A stretch of 64,000 bases of DNA from an uncultured Veillonellaceae bacterium (GCA_945867815.1 CAMBIX010000006.1:1-64000), one strand, 5' to 3'. Positions 26,959-36,002 are shown, numbered from the stretch's first letter. Numbers and translations: made by a program. The notes: generated by a model from the letters alone, not told the origin.

Positions 26959-26984
26959 CTAGGTTAACTAATCCCTATATGTTA

Positions 26985-27012
26985 ATTATATCAGACCTAT
27001 TATAAAAAGCAA
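26985..27012 (-). promoter_or_regulatory. Promoter of the antisense RNA
   Basis: On the minus strand TTGCTT (27007-27012) and TATAAT (26985-26990) are 16 bp apart, with TGA giving an extended -10. It points toward the toxin gene. Confidence 0.7.
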
Positions 27013-27044
27013 GGAATAAATAAAATCATCAACATATTATTTTA

Positions 27045-27287
27045 TTAACTAAGAAAGCGCACGGACCGCCCTACATGTAAAAGTACTTCTTTGGCTAACT
27101 TGCGTGTACCTTCTGTCGTCCGCAGCATAGTTAGACCTGATTGATCATCTAAGGTTGTCATAACGCCTAAGTACTCATACCCTTCCAAAATACGATTAAT
27201 ATAGTTAGTATCCTTAGGTTCTATATAGAAGAAGAGATAGTCTGTATGCTTCAATTCTTCTTCTATGGATAAGACTTTATGTTTCAT
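27045..27287 (-). CDS. DUF4911 family small protein
   Basis: An 80-aa cytoplasmic protein recognised as DUF4911-like by its pattern: a short strand DYLFFYIEPKDTNYINRILEGYEYLG followed by a basic C-terminal helix. No function is known for the family. It lies about 110 bp downstream of trhP on the same strand, where small proteins of this sort are often found in Negativicutes and Clostridia, so it may be the last member of the alaS-to-trhP block. AAAGAG precedes the ATG. Confidence 0.7.
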   Translation of the reverse strand: MKHKVLSIEEELKHTDYLFFYIEPKDTNYINRILEGYEYLGVMTTLDDQSGLTMLRTTEGTRKLAKEVLLHVGRSVRFLS

Positions 27288-27398
27288 ACAAAACCACTCT
27301 TTTCTGTCCTATATCAAGTCCTCAGTCAATTATAAATCATTGACACTCAAAATAGCTAACCAATACAGCTTAAATTATTAGCACTTAACACTTAATAC

Positions 27399-28685
27399 CT
27401 AACAAGAACCACAAGAATCGCAATCCTTATGAATCATCGGTTCTTCCGGTAACGGCGTGCCCTTACATTTCCGCCGCATCATAGAATAGGTTTCTAAAGG
27501 TCTATCAATATAAATCCGCGTCTTCATCTGAGGGTGAGGCGCTACACTAATGTCCACTCCATTTTCATCTGTCAGTTTACTAATAGTATACTTGACCAAG
27601 GGTCCATGAGGCTGACAAAATTCCACCTGATCACCTAGCTTAAAGTTATTACGCTGTTCTACAATAGCATAGCCTTCTTCTGTATTATATCCTTCAACAA
27701 GACCAATAAAATCATGGGTCTGCGTATTACTAGACTGGCCATAATTTTGCGCCTGTTCATCCGGTTTATCCACAGAAAAACCTTCCGTATAAGGACGATG
27801 AGAAATCTTTTGTAATTCTTCTACCCATTCTGGACGAACCTTCCAATTATCCCCTTCTTCTAAATAGGCATCAATGGCTTCTCTATATACATGAGTTACC
27901 GTAGCTGCATAATGGACACTCTTCATACGCCCTTCAATTTTAAGACTATCCACACCGGCCTTGAAGAAATCAGGAATATGATAAAGCAAACACAAATCCT
28001 TAGAGTTAAAAATATAGGTACCATGTTCATCTTCCTCTATGGGATAGTATTCTCCTGGCCGTGTTTCTTCCACTAAATGATAGCGCCAACGACAAGCCTG
28101 GGCACATTGTCCCCGATTAGCATCTCGCGTCTTAGTAAAATAATTGCTCAACAAACACCGTCCCGAATAAGAAATACACATAGCCCCATGAACAAAGGCT
28201 TCTACTTCAATATCGGTTGCTTCTTTCATGGAATGAATATCCTTAATACTCATTTCACGAGCTGCTACAACACGGTCAGCGCCATTTTCTTTCCAAAACT
28301 TAGCCGTTAAATAATTGGTCGTATTAGCCTGTGTGCTTACATGTAACTGCAACTTAGGCGCCACCTTACGAGCCAAATAAAAGACCCCTAAATCAGCCAC
28401 AATAATGGCATCCACACCGATAGATTCCAAAAATTTCAAATAGTCTTCTAAACCTACCAAATCTTCATTATGAGGGATAATATTGCAGGTAACATGTATC
28501 TTTTTACCATGCGTATGCACAAAGTCTACAGCTTCTTTTAATTCTTCATTACTAAAATTAGAGCTAGAAGCCCGTAATCCAAAACGCTGGCCCGCACAAT
28601 AAACAGCATCCGCACCATAGCGAATAGCCATTTTTAATTTATCCATATTACCAGCTGGTGCTAGTAATTCAATCGTCTGTTTCAT
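27399..28685 (-). CDS. trhP: U32 family protein, tRNA hydroxylation protein TrhP
   Basis: U32 proteins of the TrhP group use prephenate-dependent chemistry and an Fe-S cluster to hydroxylate U34 of tRNAs. The 428-aa protein has the family signature around AMCISYSGRCLLSNY followed by RGQCAQACRWRY, supplying the conserved cysteines, and a cysteine-rich C-terminus ending CDSCGSC. It is 17 bp overlapped with trmR, whose product methylates the resulting 5-hydroxyuridine, so context strongly supports the assignment. Bacillus has two such proteins (YrrN/YrrO); only one is here. Confidence 0.88.
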   Translation of the reverse strand: MKQTIELLAPAGNMDKLKMAIRYGADAVYCAGQRFGLRASSSNFSNEELKEAVDFVHTHGKKIHVTCNIIPHNEDLVGLEDYLKFLESIGVDAIIVADLGVFYLARKVAPKLQLHVSTQANTTNYLTAKFWKENGADRVVAAREMSIKDIHSMKEATDIEVEAFVHGAMCISYSGRCLLSNYFTKTRDANRGQCAQACRWRYHLVEETRPGEYYPIEEDEHGTYIFNSKDLCLLYHIPDFFKAGVDSLKIEGRMKSVHYAATVTHVYREAIDAYLEEGDNWKVRPEWVEELQKISHRPYTEGFSVDKPDEQAQNYGQSSNTQTHDFIGLVEGYNTEEGYAIVEQRNNFKLGDQVEFCQPHGPLVKYTISKLTDENGVDISVAPHPQMKTRIYIDRPLETYSMMRRKCKGTPLPEEPMIHKDCDSCGSC

Positions 28686-29295
28686 GACTTACTGTTTGTC
28701 CTTTCCAAATGCTTACGCTCATCCCATCCCCCATAGGATAAATCGTCGTATTAAATTGTGACTTATCTTCTACTGTCTCTAAATACATCCGTAACCGCTT
28801 AGCAATCGTTCGAAAACGATGCGGTACCTCTTTATCGCCCCGTACATAGCCTCTAAATAATACATTATCAGCTAAGACAGCTGCCCCTACAGTCAACTTG
28901 GGCAAGATGGCTTGCAGCTGCTTAAGATACTGCCCCTTAGGTCCATCTAAGAAAACTAAATCAAAAGGGCCTTTTAAGCTAGAAATTAACTCTGTCGCAT
29001 CGCCCTGCAAAACCTGAATCCGATTTGTAAAACCAGCTTGATCAATCCACTGCTTAGCTAATTCGCAACGCGTCTCATCAAGCTCTATAGTTGTTATATG
29101 CCCCTCAGGGCCCAAATGTCGTGCTAAGAGTAAGGTTGAATAACCAATGGCCGTTCCTACTTCTAAGACCTGCCTTGGCTGATACATGGCAATTAAGTCT
29201 TCAAATAAAGGTACTTCAGCTTCTCTTAAAATTGGCACTTTATTCATTACTGCATAAATACGTTGTTCATTTAAGACTTCTTTAATTGTGGCCAT
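28669..29295 (-). CDS. trmR: tRNA 5-hydroxyuridine methyltransferase (YrrM-type)
   Basis: An O-methyltransferase of the class I SAM fold, 208 aa, with motif I LEVGTAIGYSTLLLA near residues 40-54, an acidic ITTIELDE after strand 2, and FDLVFLDGPKGQY. TrmR forms 5-methoxyuridine at U34 by methylating the hydroxyl added by TrhP. The gene overlaps trhP by 17 bp and overlaps mltG by 14 bp, reproducing the Bacillus yrrL-yrrM-yrrN-yrrO order. A catechol-type O-methyltransferase is an alternative by fold, but context argues against it. Confidence 0.88.
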   Translation of the reverse strand: MATIKEVLNEQRIYAVMNKVPILREAEVPLFEDLIAMYQPRQVLEVGTAIGYSTLLLARHLGPEGHITTIELDETRCELAKQWIDQAGFTNRIQVLQGDATELISSLKGPFDLVFLDGPKGQYLKQLQAILPKLTVGAAVLADNVLFRGYVRGDKEVPHRFRTIAKRLRMYLETVEDKSQFNTTIYPMGDGMSVSIWKGQTVSHETDD

Positions 29296-30391
29296 AAATA
29301 CTTGCTACCGCCTTCATATGTTCTTCATAGGTCTTTGTAAATTTATGATGTCCATCTTTTTCTGCAACAAAAAATAGATAATCTGTCTTAGGTGCATTGA
29401 GTACTGCTTCCATAGATTTCAAACCTGGGTTAGCAATGGGTCCTGGCGGCAAGCCCTTATGTGTATAAGTATTATACGGATTATTAATCTTCGTATCAGT
29501 AATACTTACGTTCGCACTAGGTCGACCTAAAATATACTGAATACCACTATCTTCTTGCAAAGGCATGCCTAAAGCTAAACGTTTTAAGAAAACAGCTGCA
29601 ATAAGCGGTCTATCTTCATCAAACTTAGCCTCTTTTTCTACTAAGGAAGCCAAGGTTATAAACTCAAAAATCGTCATATGCTTTTTCTTAAGTTCTGCCC
29701 GCATAGCCGGCGTAATTTGCTGATTCATTTCAGCCGCCATCATATGGAGGATTTCTTTTGGTGTACTATTAACAGGAATCTCATAGGTACTTGGGAATAA
29801 GAACCCTTCCATGCGATAGTCCACCTTTTCCGGTCCATACATGTATTGATACGGCACATAAGTCTTCGCTTCTTTTAGAAAGGCTGCCTTATTGGCAAGC
29901 CCATCATGCTGCAATAAATCCGCAATCTGTTGAATGGTATAGCCTTCTGGAATCGTTACCTTAATCACCTTTAATCGTCCCTGTTGAAGAAGGGAAATAA
30001 CGTCGTGAAGACTTGATTTATAAGGGATCTGATAATAGCCACTTTGCAATTTATCCATAGTTCCCGTTAGGCGCAAAGCCAACCGGAACAGCCAAGGAGA
30101 GCGTATTAAACCTTTCTCATATAAGACGTCACCAATCTCAGCCCCTGTCTCACCCTTATTAACAATAATAACCTCTTCTTGGGTCGAACCGAACTGATTA
30201 GGCCAATTATAGAGACCAATCAAAGTACCAAAAACAAGTACACACAGAAAAACAAGAACACCTACCAAAACAGCTATATGGCGTTTCCATCCACCACCAA
30301 CTAGATAGTGAAAAAAACGACTAACTAATCCCCGTTGTTTTTGCTTTCTCGTCTCCCCAAATGCCTCATCAAATGATACCTTATCACTCAT
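29282..30391 (-). CDS. mltG: Endolytic transglycosylase MltG
   Basis: Cuts nascent glycan strands of peptidoglycan at the inner membrane. The preferred start is the ATG at 30391, behind AAGGAG, giving 369 aa; an upstream TTG would add 12 residues. There is a basic cytoplasmic stretch, one transmembrane segment (about residues 38-62), a LysM-like region, and the YceG catalytic domain with LASLVEKEAKFDED (catalytic Glu), LPPGPIANPG and YLFFV near the end. The family fit is complete. Confidence 0.93.
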   Translation of the reverse strand: MSDKVSFDEAFGETRKQKQRGLVSRFFHYLVGGGWKRHIAVLVGVLVFLCVLVFGTLIGLYNWPNQFGSTQEEVIIVNKGETGAEIGDVLYEKGLIRSPWLFRLALRLTGTMDKLQSGYYQIPYKSSLHDVISLLQQGRLKVIKVTIPEGYTIQQIADLLQHDGLANKAAFLKEAKTYVPYQYMYGPEKVDYRMEGFLFPSTYEIPVNSTPKEILHMMAAEMNQQITPAMRAELKKKHMTIFEFITLASLVEKEAKFDEDRPLIAAVFLKRLALGMPLQEDSGIQYILGRPSANVSITDTKINNPYNTYTHKGLPPGPIANPGLKSMEAVLNAPKTDYLFFVAEKDGHHKFTKTYEEHMKAVASIYGHN

Positions 30392-30425
30392 TGTCTTGCT
30401 CCTTACTACCTTGTTGCCGGACGAC

Positions 30426-30456
30426 AAAAGAGGGAGCCTTAATAAGTCCCCCTTTT
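30426..30456 (-). terminator. Hairpin between the DUF1292 gene and mltG
   Basis: Minus-strand arms AAAAGGGGGA and TCCCTCTTTT (10 bp, one G-U) close an 11-nt loop. Only four T follow, so it is a weak terminator or attenuator about 35 nt before mltG. Confidence 0.45.
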
Positions 30457-30468
30457 GCTGCTATTATC

Positions 30469-30747
30469 CTATTCTTCCGCTTCTGTGTATATAGCAGCCA
30501 CTGCATCAAACTCTTCTTCTGTTGGTGCTACATACACGTCCTCTCCCGCCTCTTGTTCAATGCGGGCAATAATAATATCGGGTTCATCATCTTGATGGCC
30601 TGTTTCTTCCTCATCCGGCAAAGATAAGAGAATAGCAAAACGTTTATTATCATAAGGAATTTGCATTTCTTCTTCATAATACGTTTCATGGCCCTCTTCG
30701 TCAGCAATAACAATGACATCCATTTCGCCTTCATAATTAGCGTCCAT
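30469..30747 (-). CDS. DUF1292 family protein (YrzB-like)
   Basis: A 92-aa acidic protein of unknown function belonging to DUF1292. It opens with DVIVIADEEGHETYYEEEMQ-type sequence, a small beta-rich core (KRFAILLSLPD, DIIIARIEQE), and an acidic tail. The start at 30747 is chosen because GGAGG lies 6 nt upstream; longer frames lack one. Position between ruvX and mltG matches Bacillus yrzB exactly, which supports the family call better than sequence alone. Confidence 0.85.
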   Translation of the reverse strand: MDANYEGEMDVIVIADEEGHETYYEEEMQIPYDNKRFAILLSLPDEEETGHQDDEPDIIIARIEQEAGEDVYVAPTEEEFDAVAAIYTEAEE

Positions 30748-30856
30748 AAGGCACCTCCTATCTAACTTACGAAGCTCTAAGTTTATAATGCACATACATA
30801 CACTACCAAATTACTATTGGCAATCAGCTAAAAGTAAACAACTCAAATGCTAGGCC

Positions 30857-31285
30857 TCACAAGCTAGTCTTATGCATAGCCCGATGATCTAAATAGCCTT
30901 GCAAGATAACAACAGCAGCCATCTTGTCAATCACCTGTTTACGCTTTTTACGGCTTACATCAGCCGCTATTAAGGACCGTTCCGCCATGACTGTTGTTAA
31001 TCGTTCATCCCAATACGTAACAGGCGTCGTAATAACTTCTTTCATTTTAGCTACAAAGGCTTCGGTCTTTTCTGCACGATCACCCTTTGTGCCATTCATA
31101 TTCTTAGGCATTCCTACAACAAGCTCTTCTACTTCATATTGGTCAATTAACTCTTGGATTCGTTGAAAATCCTTGACGAGAGACGTACGCCGTATAGTCT
31201 CAATGCCCTGCGCCGTCATATACAAGGCATCACTACAAGCAATGCCTATGGTCCGACTGCCTACATCTAATGACATAATCCTCAT
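30857..31285 (-). CDS. ruvX: Putative pre-16S rRNA nuclease / Holliday-junction resolvase-like YqgF
   Basis: A 142-aa RNase H-fold protein. The first strand [19 protein letters not shown] carries the catalytic Asp7; the second acidic site lies in [10 protein letters not shown] and TYWDERLTT. The family is linked to 16S rRNA 5'-end maturation in E. coli and to Holliday-junction cleavage in some species; the sequence does not separate these. The ruvX stop is about 110 bp upstream of the DUF1292 start, and its start lies 1 bp after the ireB stop. Confidence 0.93.
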   Translation of the reverse strand: MRIMSLDVGSRTIGIACSDALYMTAQGIETIRRTSLVKDFQRIQELIDQYEVEELVVGMPKNMNGTKGDRAEKTEAFVAKMKEVITTPVTYWDERLTTVMAERSLIAADVSRKKRKQVIDKMAAVVILQGYLDHRAMHKTSL

Positions 31286-31286
31286 A

Positions 31287-31547
31287 TTATAACTGCTTTG
31301 TCTTTACATATTCACGAACGAGTTCTTCAATAAGTTCATCTCGTTCCATACGGCGAATAGTGCTGCGTGCATTATTATAACTTGTTATATAGGTAGGGTC
31401 ACCAGATATAAGGTATCCTACAATTTGATTAATTGGATTATAGCCCTTATCCTGCATAGCTTGATACACTTCACGCAATACATCAGCCGCCGTTAGCGGT
31501 TGATCATCCACTTTTGTAAACATCATTGTTTCATCAGATACACTCAT
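31287..31547 (-). CDS. ireB: IreB family regulatory phosphoprotein (DUF965)
   Basis: An 86-aa protein containing the highly conserved DUF965 core [31 protein letters not shown] region at about residues 26-56. In enterococci IreB is phosphorylated by the Ser/Thr kinase IreK and lowers cephalosporin resistance; whether that applies here is unknown, and no kinase gene is in the window. Threonines near the N-terminus (TMMFTKVDD) are present, where phosphorylation occurs in IreB. TTAAAGGAGGGA precedes the start. Confidence 0.93.
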   Translation of the reverse strand: MSVSDETMMFTKVDDQPLTAADVLREVYQAMQDKGYNPINQIVGYLISGDPTYITSYNNARSTIRRMERDELIEELVREYVKTKQL

Positions 31548-31683
31548 GTCAGTCCCTCCTTTAAGGTATAGGTACTAGTACCATTAAAACTAAATTTATT
31601 ACTTATAACTAAAAATTACTATCCCCCAATACAATTGGGTATCAACGACAGTAACTTGCTAAAGCTAAAAAACTAAACAAACC

Positions 31684-34302
31684 TTATTTCACTAAATCTA
31701 AGATAGCCTGTTTACCTGCTTCTAAGGCATCGGATAGCTTATCTGGTTCTTTACCACCAGCCTGGGCCATATCTGGACGGCCACCGCCATTACCACCAGC
31801 AGCCTGGGCAGCGGCTTTAACGATAGTACCTGCATGAAGACCTGATTTTACTGCATCCTTAGTTACCATACAAACGAAGTTAACCTTATCGCCATGAACC
31901 ATGCCAAATAAAACAACACCAGAGCCAATCTGGTCACGAGCCATATCAGCCATATTACGTAATTCATCCATATCGTGGGCATCGACAGACGCTACCAATC
32001 CTGTTAAACCATTAATATCAAACTTACCAGATAGTAAGTCACCCATCGATTGTGCTGCTGCTTCTTGACGCATGGCACTAATTGTATGTTCTAAATCTTT
32101 TACCTGACTAAGTACCTGTTCTACGCGTGCACAAGCCTTAGCCGGTTTAGCTTTTACCATATCAGCAATAGCTGCTAATCGCTTTTGGTCTTGTTTAGCC
32201 ATAGCTAAAGCCTCACCGCCAGTGACGGCTTCGATACGACGTACACCAGACCCAATACCACTTTCCGATAAAATACGGAAAGAGCTAATAACGGCTGTGT
32301 TGGCAACATGGGAGCCACCACACAATTCAATACTAAAATCTGGTACAGTAACAACACGTACAACATCACCGTATTTTTCGCCAAATAAAGCACGAGCCCC
32401 TAAAGCCTTAGCGTCAGCAATTGGCATTTCCTTAATAACTAGGTCCTGCGCCTTTAAAATTTCTTCGTTAACTAAGCTTTCTACCTGATCTAATTCTTCT
32501 TGCGTCATAGCGGAGAAATGAGTGAAATCAAAACGTAAGCGATCCGGCAAAACTAAAGAACCTGCCTGATTAACATGATCACCTAAAACCTTGCGAAGGG
32601 CCGCTTGTAATAAATGCGTTGCCGTATGGTTACGGGCAATGTTCAGATGACGACCACTAGCTACTTCCATACTTACTTGGTCACCAGTAGAAAGAGTCCC
32701 TTCTATAACTTTACCAAACTGACACGTTGTCCCATCTGGCAAGTTACGTGTATTTTCTATCTGAATTTTGCCCATAGGTCCTGTAATCATACCCGTATCG
32801 CCTACCTGGCCACCGCCTTCCGCATGGAACGGCGTTGTTTCCAAGATAAGAGTAACTTCTTCACCATCAGCTACTTCAGTAACGACCTCTGTACCTCTAG
32901 CCAATAACATAATTTTTGAAGAGGTAGCACGTTCATCACAAATCAAGTTCTGACCAGCCAAAGAGGTAATATCCGGATTCACTTGAACCTTAGCCCCTAA
33001 TTCTTCACGAGCAGCACGAGCTCGGTCACGCTGTGCCTTCATTTCCACATCAAAGCCTTTTTCGTCAATAGCAAAGCCTGCATCATGGGCAATTTCTGCT
33101 GTCAATTCAACAGGAAATCCATAGGTATCATATAACTTAAATACATCAGCCCCATTAATGGTTTCTTTCTTATCTGCCTTTAATTGATCCATCAAATCAG
33201 ACAACAAAGTCAGGCCTTGTGCCAAGGTCTGATTAAAACGTTGTTCTTCATTAGCTACTACACGTTTAATGAAATCTTTCTTTTCCACTAAGTCTGGTAA
33301 AGCCGGTCCTAAAATAGAAATAACTACATCGACTAAATCAGCTAAAAAGGCCTTTTCAATACCTAACAAACGACCATGCCGAACAGCCCGACGCAAAATA
33401 CGACGAAGAACATAACCACGACCTTCATTAGACGGAAGTACCCCATCACTAATCAAGACCGTAATAGCCCGAATATGGTCTCCAATAACCTTTAGAGAAA
33501 TATCTGTCTTAGCATCACTGTGGTAAGTAACGCCGGCTTCTTTAGCTACCGCTTCAATAATTGGGAAAATCAAGTCTGTTTCAAAGTTACTTTCTGTCCC
33601 TTGTAATACAGAAGCCAAACGTTCTAACCCACAGCCTGTATCAATATTCTTATGTTCTAATGGTTCATACTTACCATCAGCCGTCCGATTGAATTGGGTA
33701 AATACGAGGTTCCAAATTTCAAGATAGCGATCACAATCACAACCAGGCGCGCAATCTGGGCTGCCACAACCACGTTCTGGACCTAAATCAAAGAAAATTT
33801 CACTATCAGGACCACATGGGCCTTCTCCAATTTCCCAAAAGTTATCTTCTAACTTACTGATGTGATCTTCCGGCATACCCACTTGGCGCCACAAATCATA
33901 AGCTTCCTTATCTTCTGGATAAACCGTAACATATAATTTTTCAACAGGCAATTCAATAACCTGTGTCAAAAATTCCCAAGCCCAATGAATGGCATCGGTT
34001 TTAAAATAATCTCCGAAGGAAAAATTTCCTAACATTTCAAAAAATGTATGGTGACGAGCTGTGCGTCCAACATTTTCAATATCACCTGTACGAATACACT
34101 TCTGGCAAGTAGTTACCCGTGTACGAGGTGGCACTAATTTACCTGTAAAAAAAGGTTTTAACGGTGCCATCCCTGCCCCAATCAGCAATAGAGTTGGGTC
34201 GTTTTGTGGAATAAGTGAGAAACTATCTAATCGTAAATGTCCTTTACTTTCAAAGAACGATAAATATGCTTGACGCAGTTCATTACCTGTCATGGATTTC
34301 AT
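31684..34302 (-). CDS. alaS: Alanyl-tRNA synthetase
   Basis: Charges tRNA-Ala. The start at 34302 follows AGGAGG by 9 nt, giving 872 aa; a longer frame to 34365 overlaps the promoter. Domains in order are a class II catalytic core with TTCQKCIRTGDIENVG-type motif, tRNA-recognition helices, editing domain with HTATHLL and CGGSHVANT (zinc ligands), and a C-terminal oligomerisation domain with GGGNGGGRPDMAQAGG. It heads the conserved alaS-ireB-ruvX-DUF1292-mltG-trmR-trhP block. Confidence 0.97.
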   Translation of the reverse strand: MKSMTGNELRQAYLSFFESKGHLRLDSFSLIPQNDPTLLLIGAGMAPLKPFFTGKLVPPRTRVTTCQKCIRTGDIENVGRTARHHTFFEMLGNFSFGDYFKTDAIHWAWEFLTQVIELPVEKLYVTVYPEDKEAYDLWRQVGMPEDHISKLEDNFWEIGEGPCGPDSEIFFDLGPERGCGSPDCAPGCDCDRYLEIWNLVFTQFNRTADGKYEPLEHKNIDTGCGLERLASVLQGTESNFETDLIFPIIEAVAKEAGVTYHSDAKTDISLKVIGDHIRAITVLISDGVLPSNEGRGYVLRRILRRAVRHGRLLGIEKAFLADLVDVVISILGPALPDLVEKKDFIKRVVANEEQRFNQTLAQGLTLLSDLMDQLKADKKETINGADVFKLYDTYGFPVELTAEIAHDAGFAIDEKGFDVEMKAQRDRARAAREELGAKVQVNPDITSLAGQNLICDERATSSKIMLLARGTEVVTEVADGEEVTLILETTPFHAEGGGQVGDTGMITGPMGKIQIENTRNLPDGTTCQFGKVIEGTLSTGDQVSMEVASGRHLNIARNHTATHLLQAALRKVLGDHVNQAGSLVLPDRLRFDFTHFSAMTQEELDQVESLVNEEILKAQDLVIKEMPIADAKALGARALFGEKYGDVVRVVTVPDFSIELCGGSHVANTAVISSFRILSESGIGSGVRRIEAVTGGEALAMAKQDQKRLAAIADMVKAKPAKACARVEQVLSQVKDLEHTISAMRQEAAAQSMGDLLSGKFDINGLTGLVASVDAHDMDELRNMADMARDQIGSGVVLFGMVHGDKVNFVCMVTKDAVKSGLHAGTIVKAAAQAAGGNGGGRPDMAQAGGKEPDKLSDALEAGKQAILDLVK

Positions 34303-34335
34303 GAATTCCAGCCTCCTAAAAATATCTTTCCCTTC

Positions 34336-34365
34336 ATTATATCGTATAGGGACAAGATAAGGCAA
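34336..34365 (-). promoter_or_regulatory. Promoter of alaS
   Basis: TTGCCT (34360-34365) and TATAAT (34336-34341) on the minus strand with 18 bp spacing, giving a short leader of about 25 nt; no T-box is present. Confidence 0.7.
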
Positions 34366-34436
34366 ACCAATACCTACTGTTTACCTATTATATCATAGAG
34401 CCTTAGCTCATTTCTCCTTCTATAAAAAAGCAAAAC

Positions 34437-35237
34437 CTAGCGTCGCCCATAAGACAAAACAAAGGTAAGAATATATAAAGCAATAGCCGTCATAACAATC
34501 GTGCCACCTGGCGCTATATCAAAATAAAAAGCCCCAAAGAGACCGGCAATAACAGCACCTACCGCATAGGCTTCAGCTATCCATAAAGTCTTAGCAAAAC
34601 CAACATGCCATAAATGAGCGGATGCCACAGGAATAATCATTAAGGCACTAATAAGCAAAATACCAACTACAGACATGCCCATAACAACAACCAAGGCCGT
34701 AAGAATCGCAAAAATCATATTCACTCGATTAACGGCAACCCCGCCTACCTTGGCTACCTCTTCATCAAAGGCTGTCACCAATAGACGCGAATAAATATAT
34801 TTCATTAGCACAGCCACGACAAGCGCCGCTAAAATAATACTATAAATATCCGCATCAGTTACTGTCAAAATACTACCAAATAAGAAATTTAAAAGACTGG
34901 TACTAGGAATATTGCTGATAGAAGAAAAAATAACGGCCAAAGCCAAACCAGCATAAAAAAACAAAGCCATAATCATATCCACATACTGACTCTGTCGTCG
35001 CCGCACCCATTCAATCCCCATAACTGCCAAAACAGTCAAGCCAGCAGCACCTAACGGTGGATACAGATTTAACAAGGACGCTCCTGTCACACCAGCAAAA
35101 GCAATATGACCTAGACCATCACCTAATAAGGACTGCCTCTTTATAACAATAAAGGTTCCAATCAAAGGGCACATAAGAGCCACAATAATACCCGCTATAA
35201 ATGCGCGTTGCATAAAGGTATAGGTAAAAATATCCAT
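34437..35237 (-). CDS. Metal ABC transporter permease (ZnuB/MntB family)
   Basis: A 266-aa integral membrane protein with about eight hydrophobic helices and the family's GDGLGHIAFAGVTGASLL segment near residue 40. The chosen start overlaps the TAA of the ATPase gene (TAATG), showing coupling; a start 21 bp upstream is possible. With the ATPase it should import Zn, Mn or Fe. The metal cannot be told from the permease, and the substrate-binding lipoprotein is not in this window. Confidence 0.9.
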   Translation of the reverse strand: MDIFTYTFMQRAFIAGIIVALMCPLIGTFIVIKRQSLLGDGLGHIAFAGVTGASLLNLYPPLGAAGLTVLAVMGIEWVRRRQSQYVDMIMALFFYAGLALAVIFSSISNIPSTSLLNFLFGSILTVTDADIYSIILAALVVAVLMKYIYSRLLVTAFDEEVAKVGGVAVNRVNMIFAILTALVVVMGMSVVGILLISALMIIPVASAHLWHVGFAKTLWIAEAYAVGAVIAGLFGAFYFDIAPGGTIVMTAIALYILTFVLSYGRR

Positions 35238-35977
35238 TACAGCACCCCCATATGCCAAGCTAATTTCTTACCTGTATGACTGGTTAAAAAGCCCTTACAG
35301 TCGCCAAAGTAGCACACATGCCTATCGATACACAGAGTATAATCAGCCACCTTAGACGCATCATCAATATCATGAGTGACCATGACAATAGTCATCTGAT
35401 TTTCTTCCTGTATCTTCTTTAAAAGATTAAAAATATGGGCACTGCCTTCCATATCAACACCACTTGTTGGTTCATCTAATAACAAATAAGTAGGCTTACA
35501 AAGTAATGCCTGGGCTAACATGACTCGTTGCTGTTGACCACCACTTAAGTCGCCAATCCGCCGTTTAGCAAGGCCGGCCATTCCCACCAAATGAAGGGCT
35601 TTATGAATCTGTTCTTTGGTGCTCTTACCTTCTTTTGGAGCCCCCATGCGAAAGGCTAAGCCCACCACTTCTTCTACCGTTGCTGGGAACTGTGCGGCGT
35701 TACGATTATAGAGCTGAGGTACCAAATGGATATGTCCTGCCTTTTGGCAACTTTCCACTGTTTCTCCCCCCATGTAAATACATCCCTTTTGCGGCGTCAA
35801 TAGTCCCCCTAAAAGGCGTAAAAAAGTCGTTTTACCAGCTCCATTTGGACCCACAATAATAGTAAAGCTATTTTTAGGTATAGTTACCGTAATATCCTGC
35901 AGAATAGGTTCAGTGCTATAAGCATAAACAAGCTGTTGGCAATCAATACCTACTTGTCCTTCTTTCTTTACTCCCAC
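35237..35977 (-). CDS. Metal ABC transporter ATP-binding protein (ZnuC/MntA family)
   Basis: A 246-aa ABC ATPase with Walker A GPNGAGKTT near residues 43-51, Q-loop VPQ, signature LSGGQQQR near 144-151, Walker B YLLLDEPTSGVD and a switch His in TIVMVTHDID. It is the cytoplasmic motor for the downstream permease, to which its stop codon is fused. Genes of this type are often under Fur/Zur/MntR control, but no operator is evident here. Confidence 0.92.
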   Translation of the reverse strand: MGVKKEGQVGIDCQQLVYAYSTEPILQDITVTIPKNSFTIIVGPNGAGKTTFLRLLGGLLTPQKGCIYMGGETVESCQKAGHIHLVPQLYNRNAAQFPATVEEVVGLAFRMGAPKEGKSTKEQIHKALHLVGMAGLAKRRIGDLSGGQQQRVMLAQALLCKPTYLLLDEPTSGVDMEGSAHIFNLLKKIQEENQMTIVMVTHDIDDASKVADYTLCIDRHVCYFGDCKGFLTSHTGKKLAWHMGVL

Positions 35978-36002
35978 AAGCTGCTCCTTATAAATACCAT
36001 AT

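Larger units (their letters stand above)
26903..26978 (-). ncRNA. Candidate antisense antitoxin RNA (par RNA II-like)
   Basis: Predicted from an opposing promoter (26985-27012) and the shared terminator; length about 75 nt, with the 5' end estimated at 6-7 nt after the -10. It would contain the complement of direct-repeat copy B. It could therefore pair with copy A at the toxin translation start and with the terminator loop, as RNA II does with RNA I in plasmid pAD1. No transcript evidence is available. Confidence 0.55.

Noticed and set aside
27015-27046. AT-only stem after the DUF4911 gene as a terminator
   Set aside because: The stem is A-T only, has a long loop and is not followed by a clean T tract.
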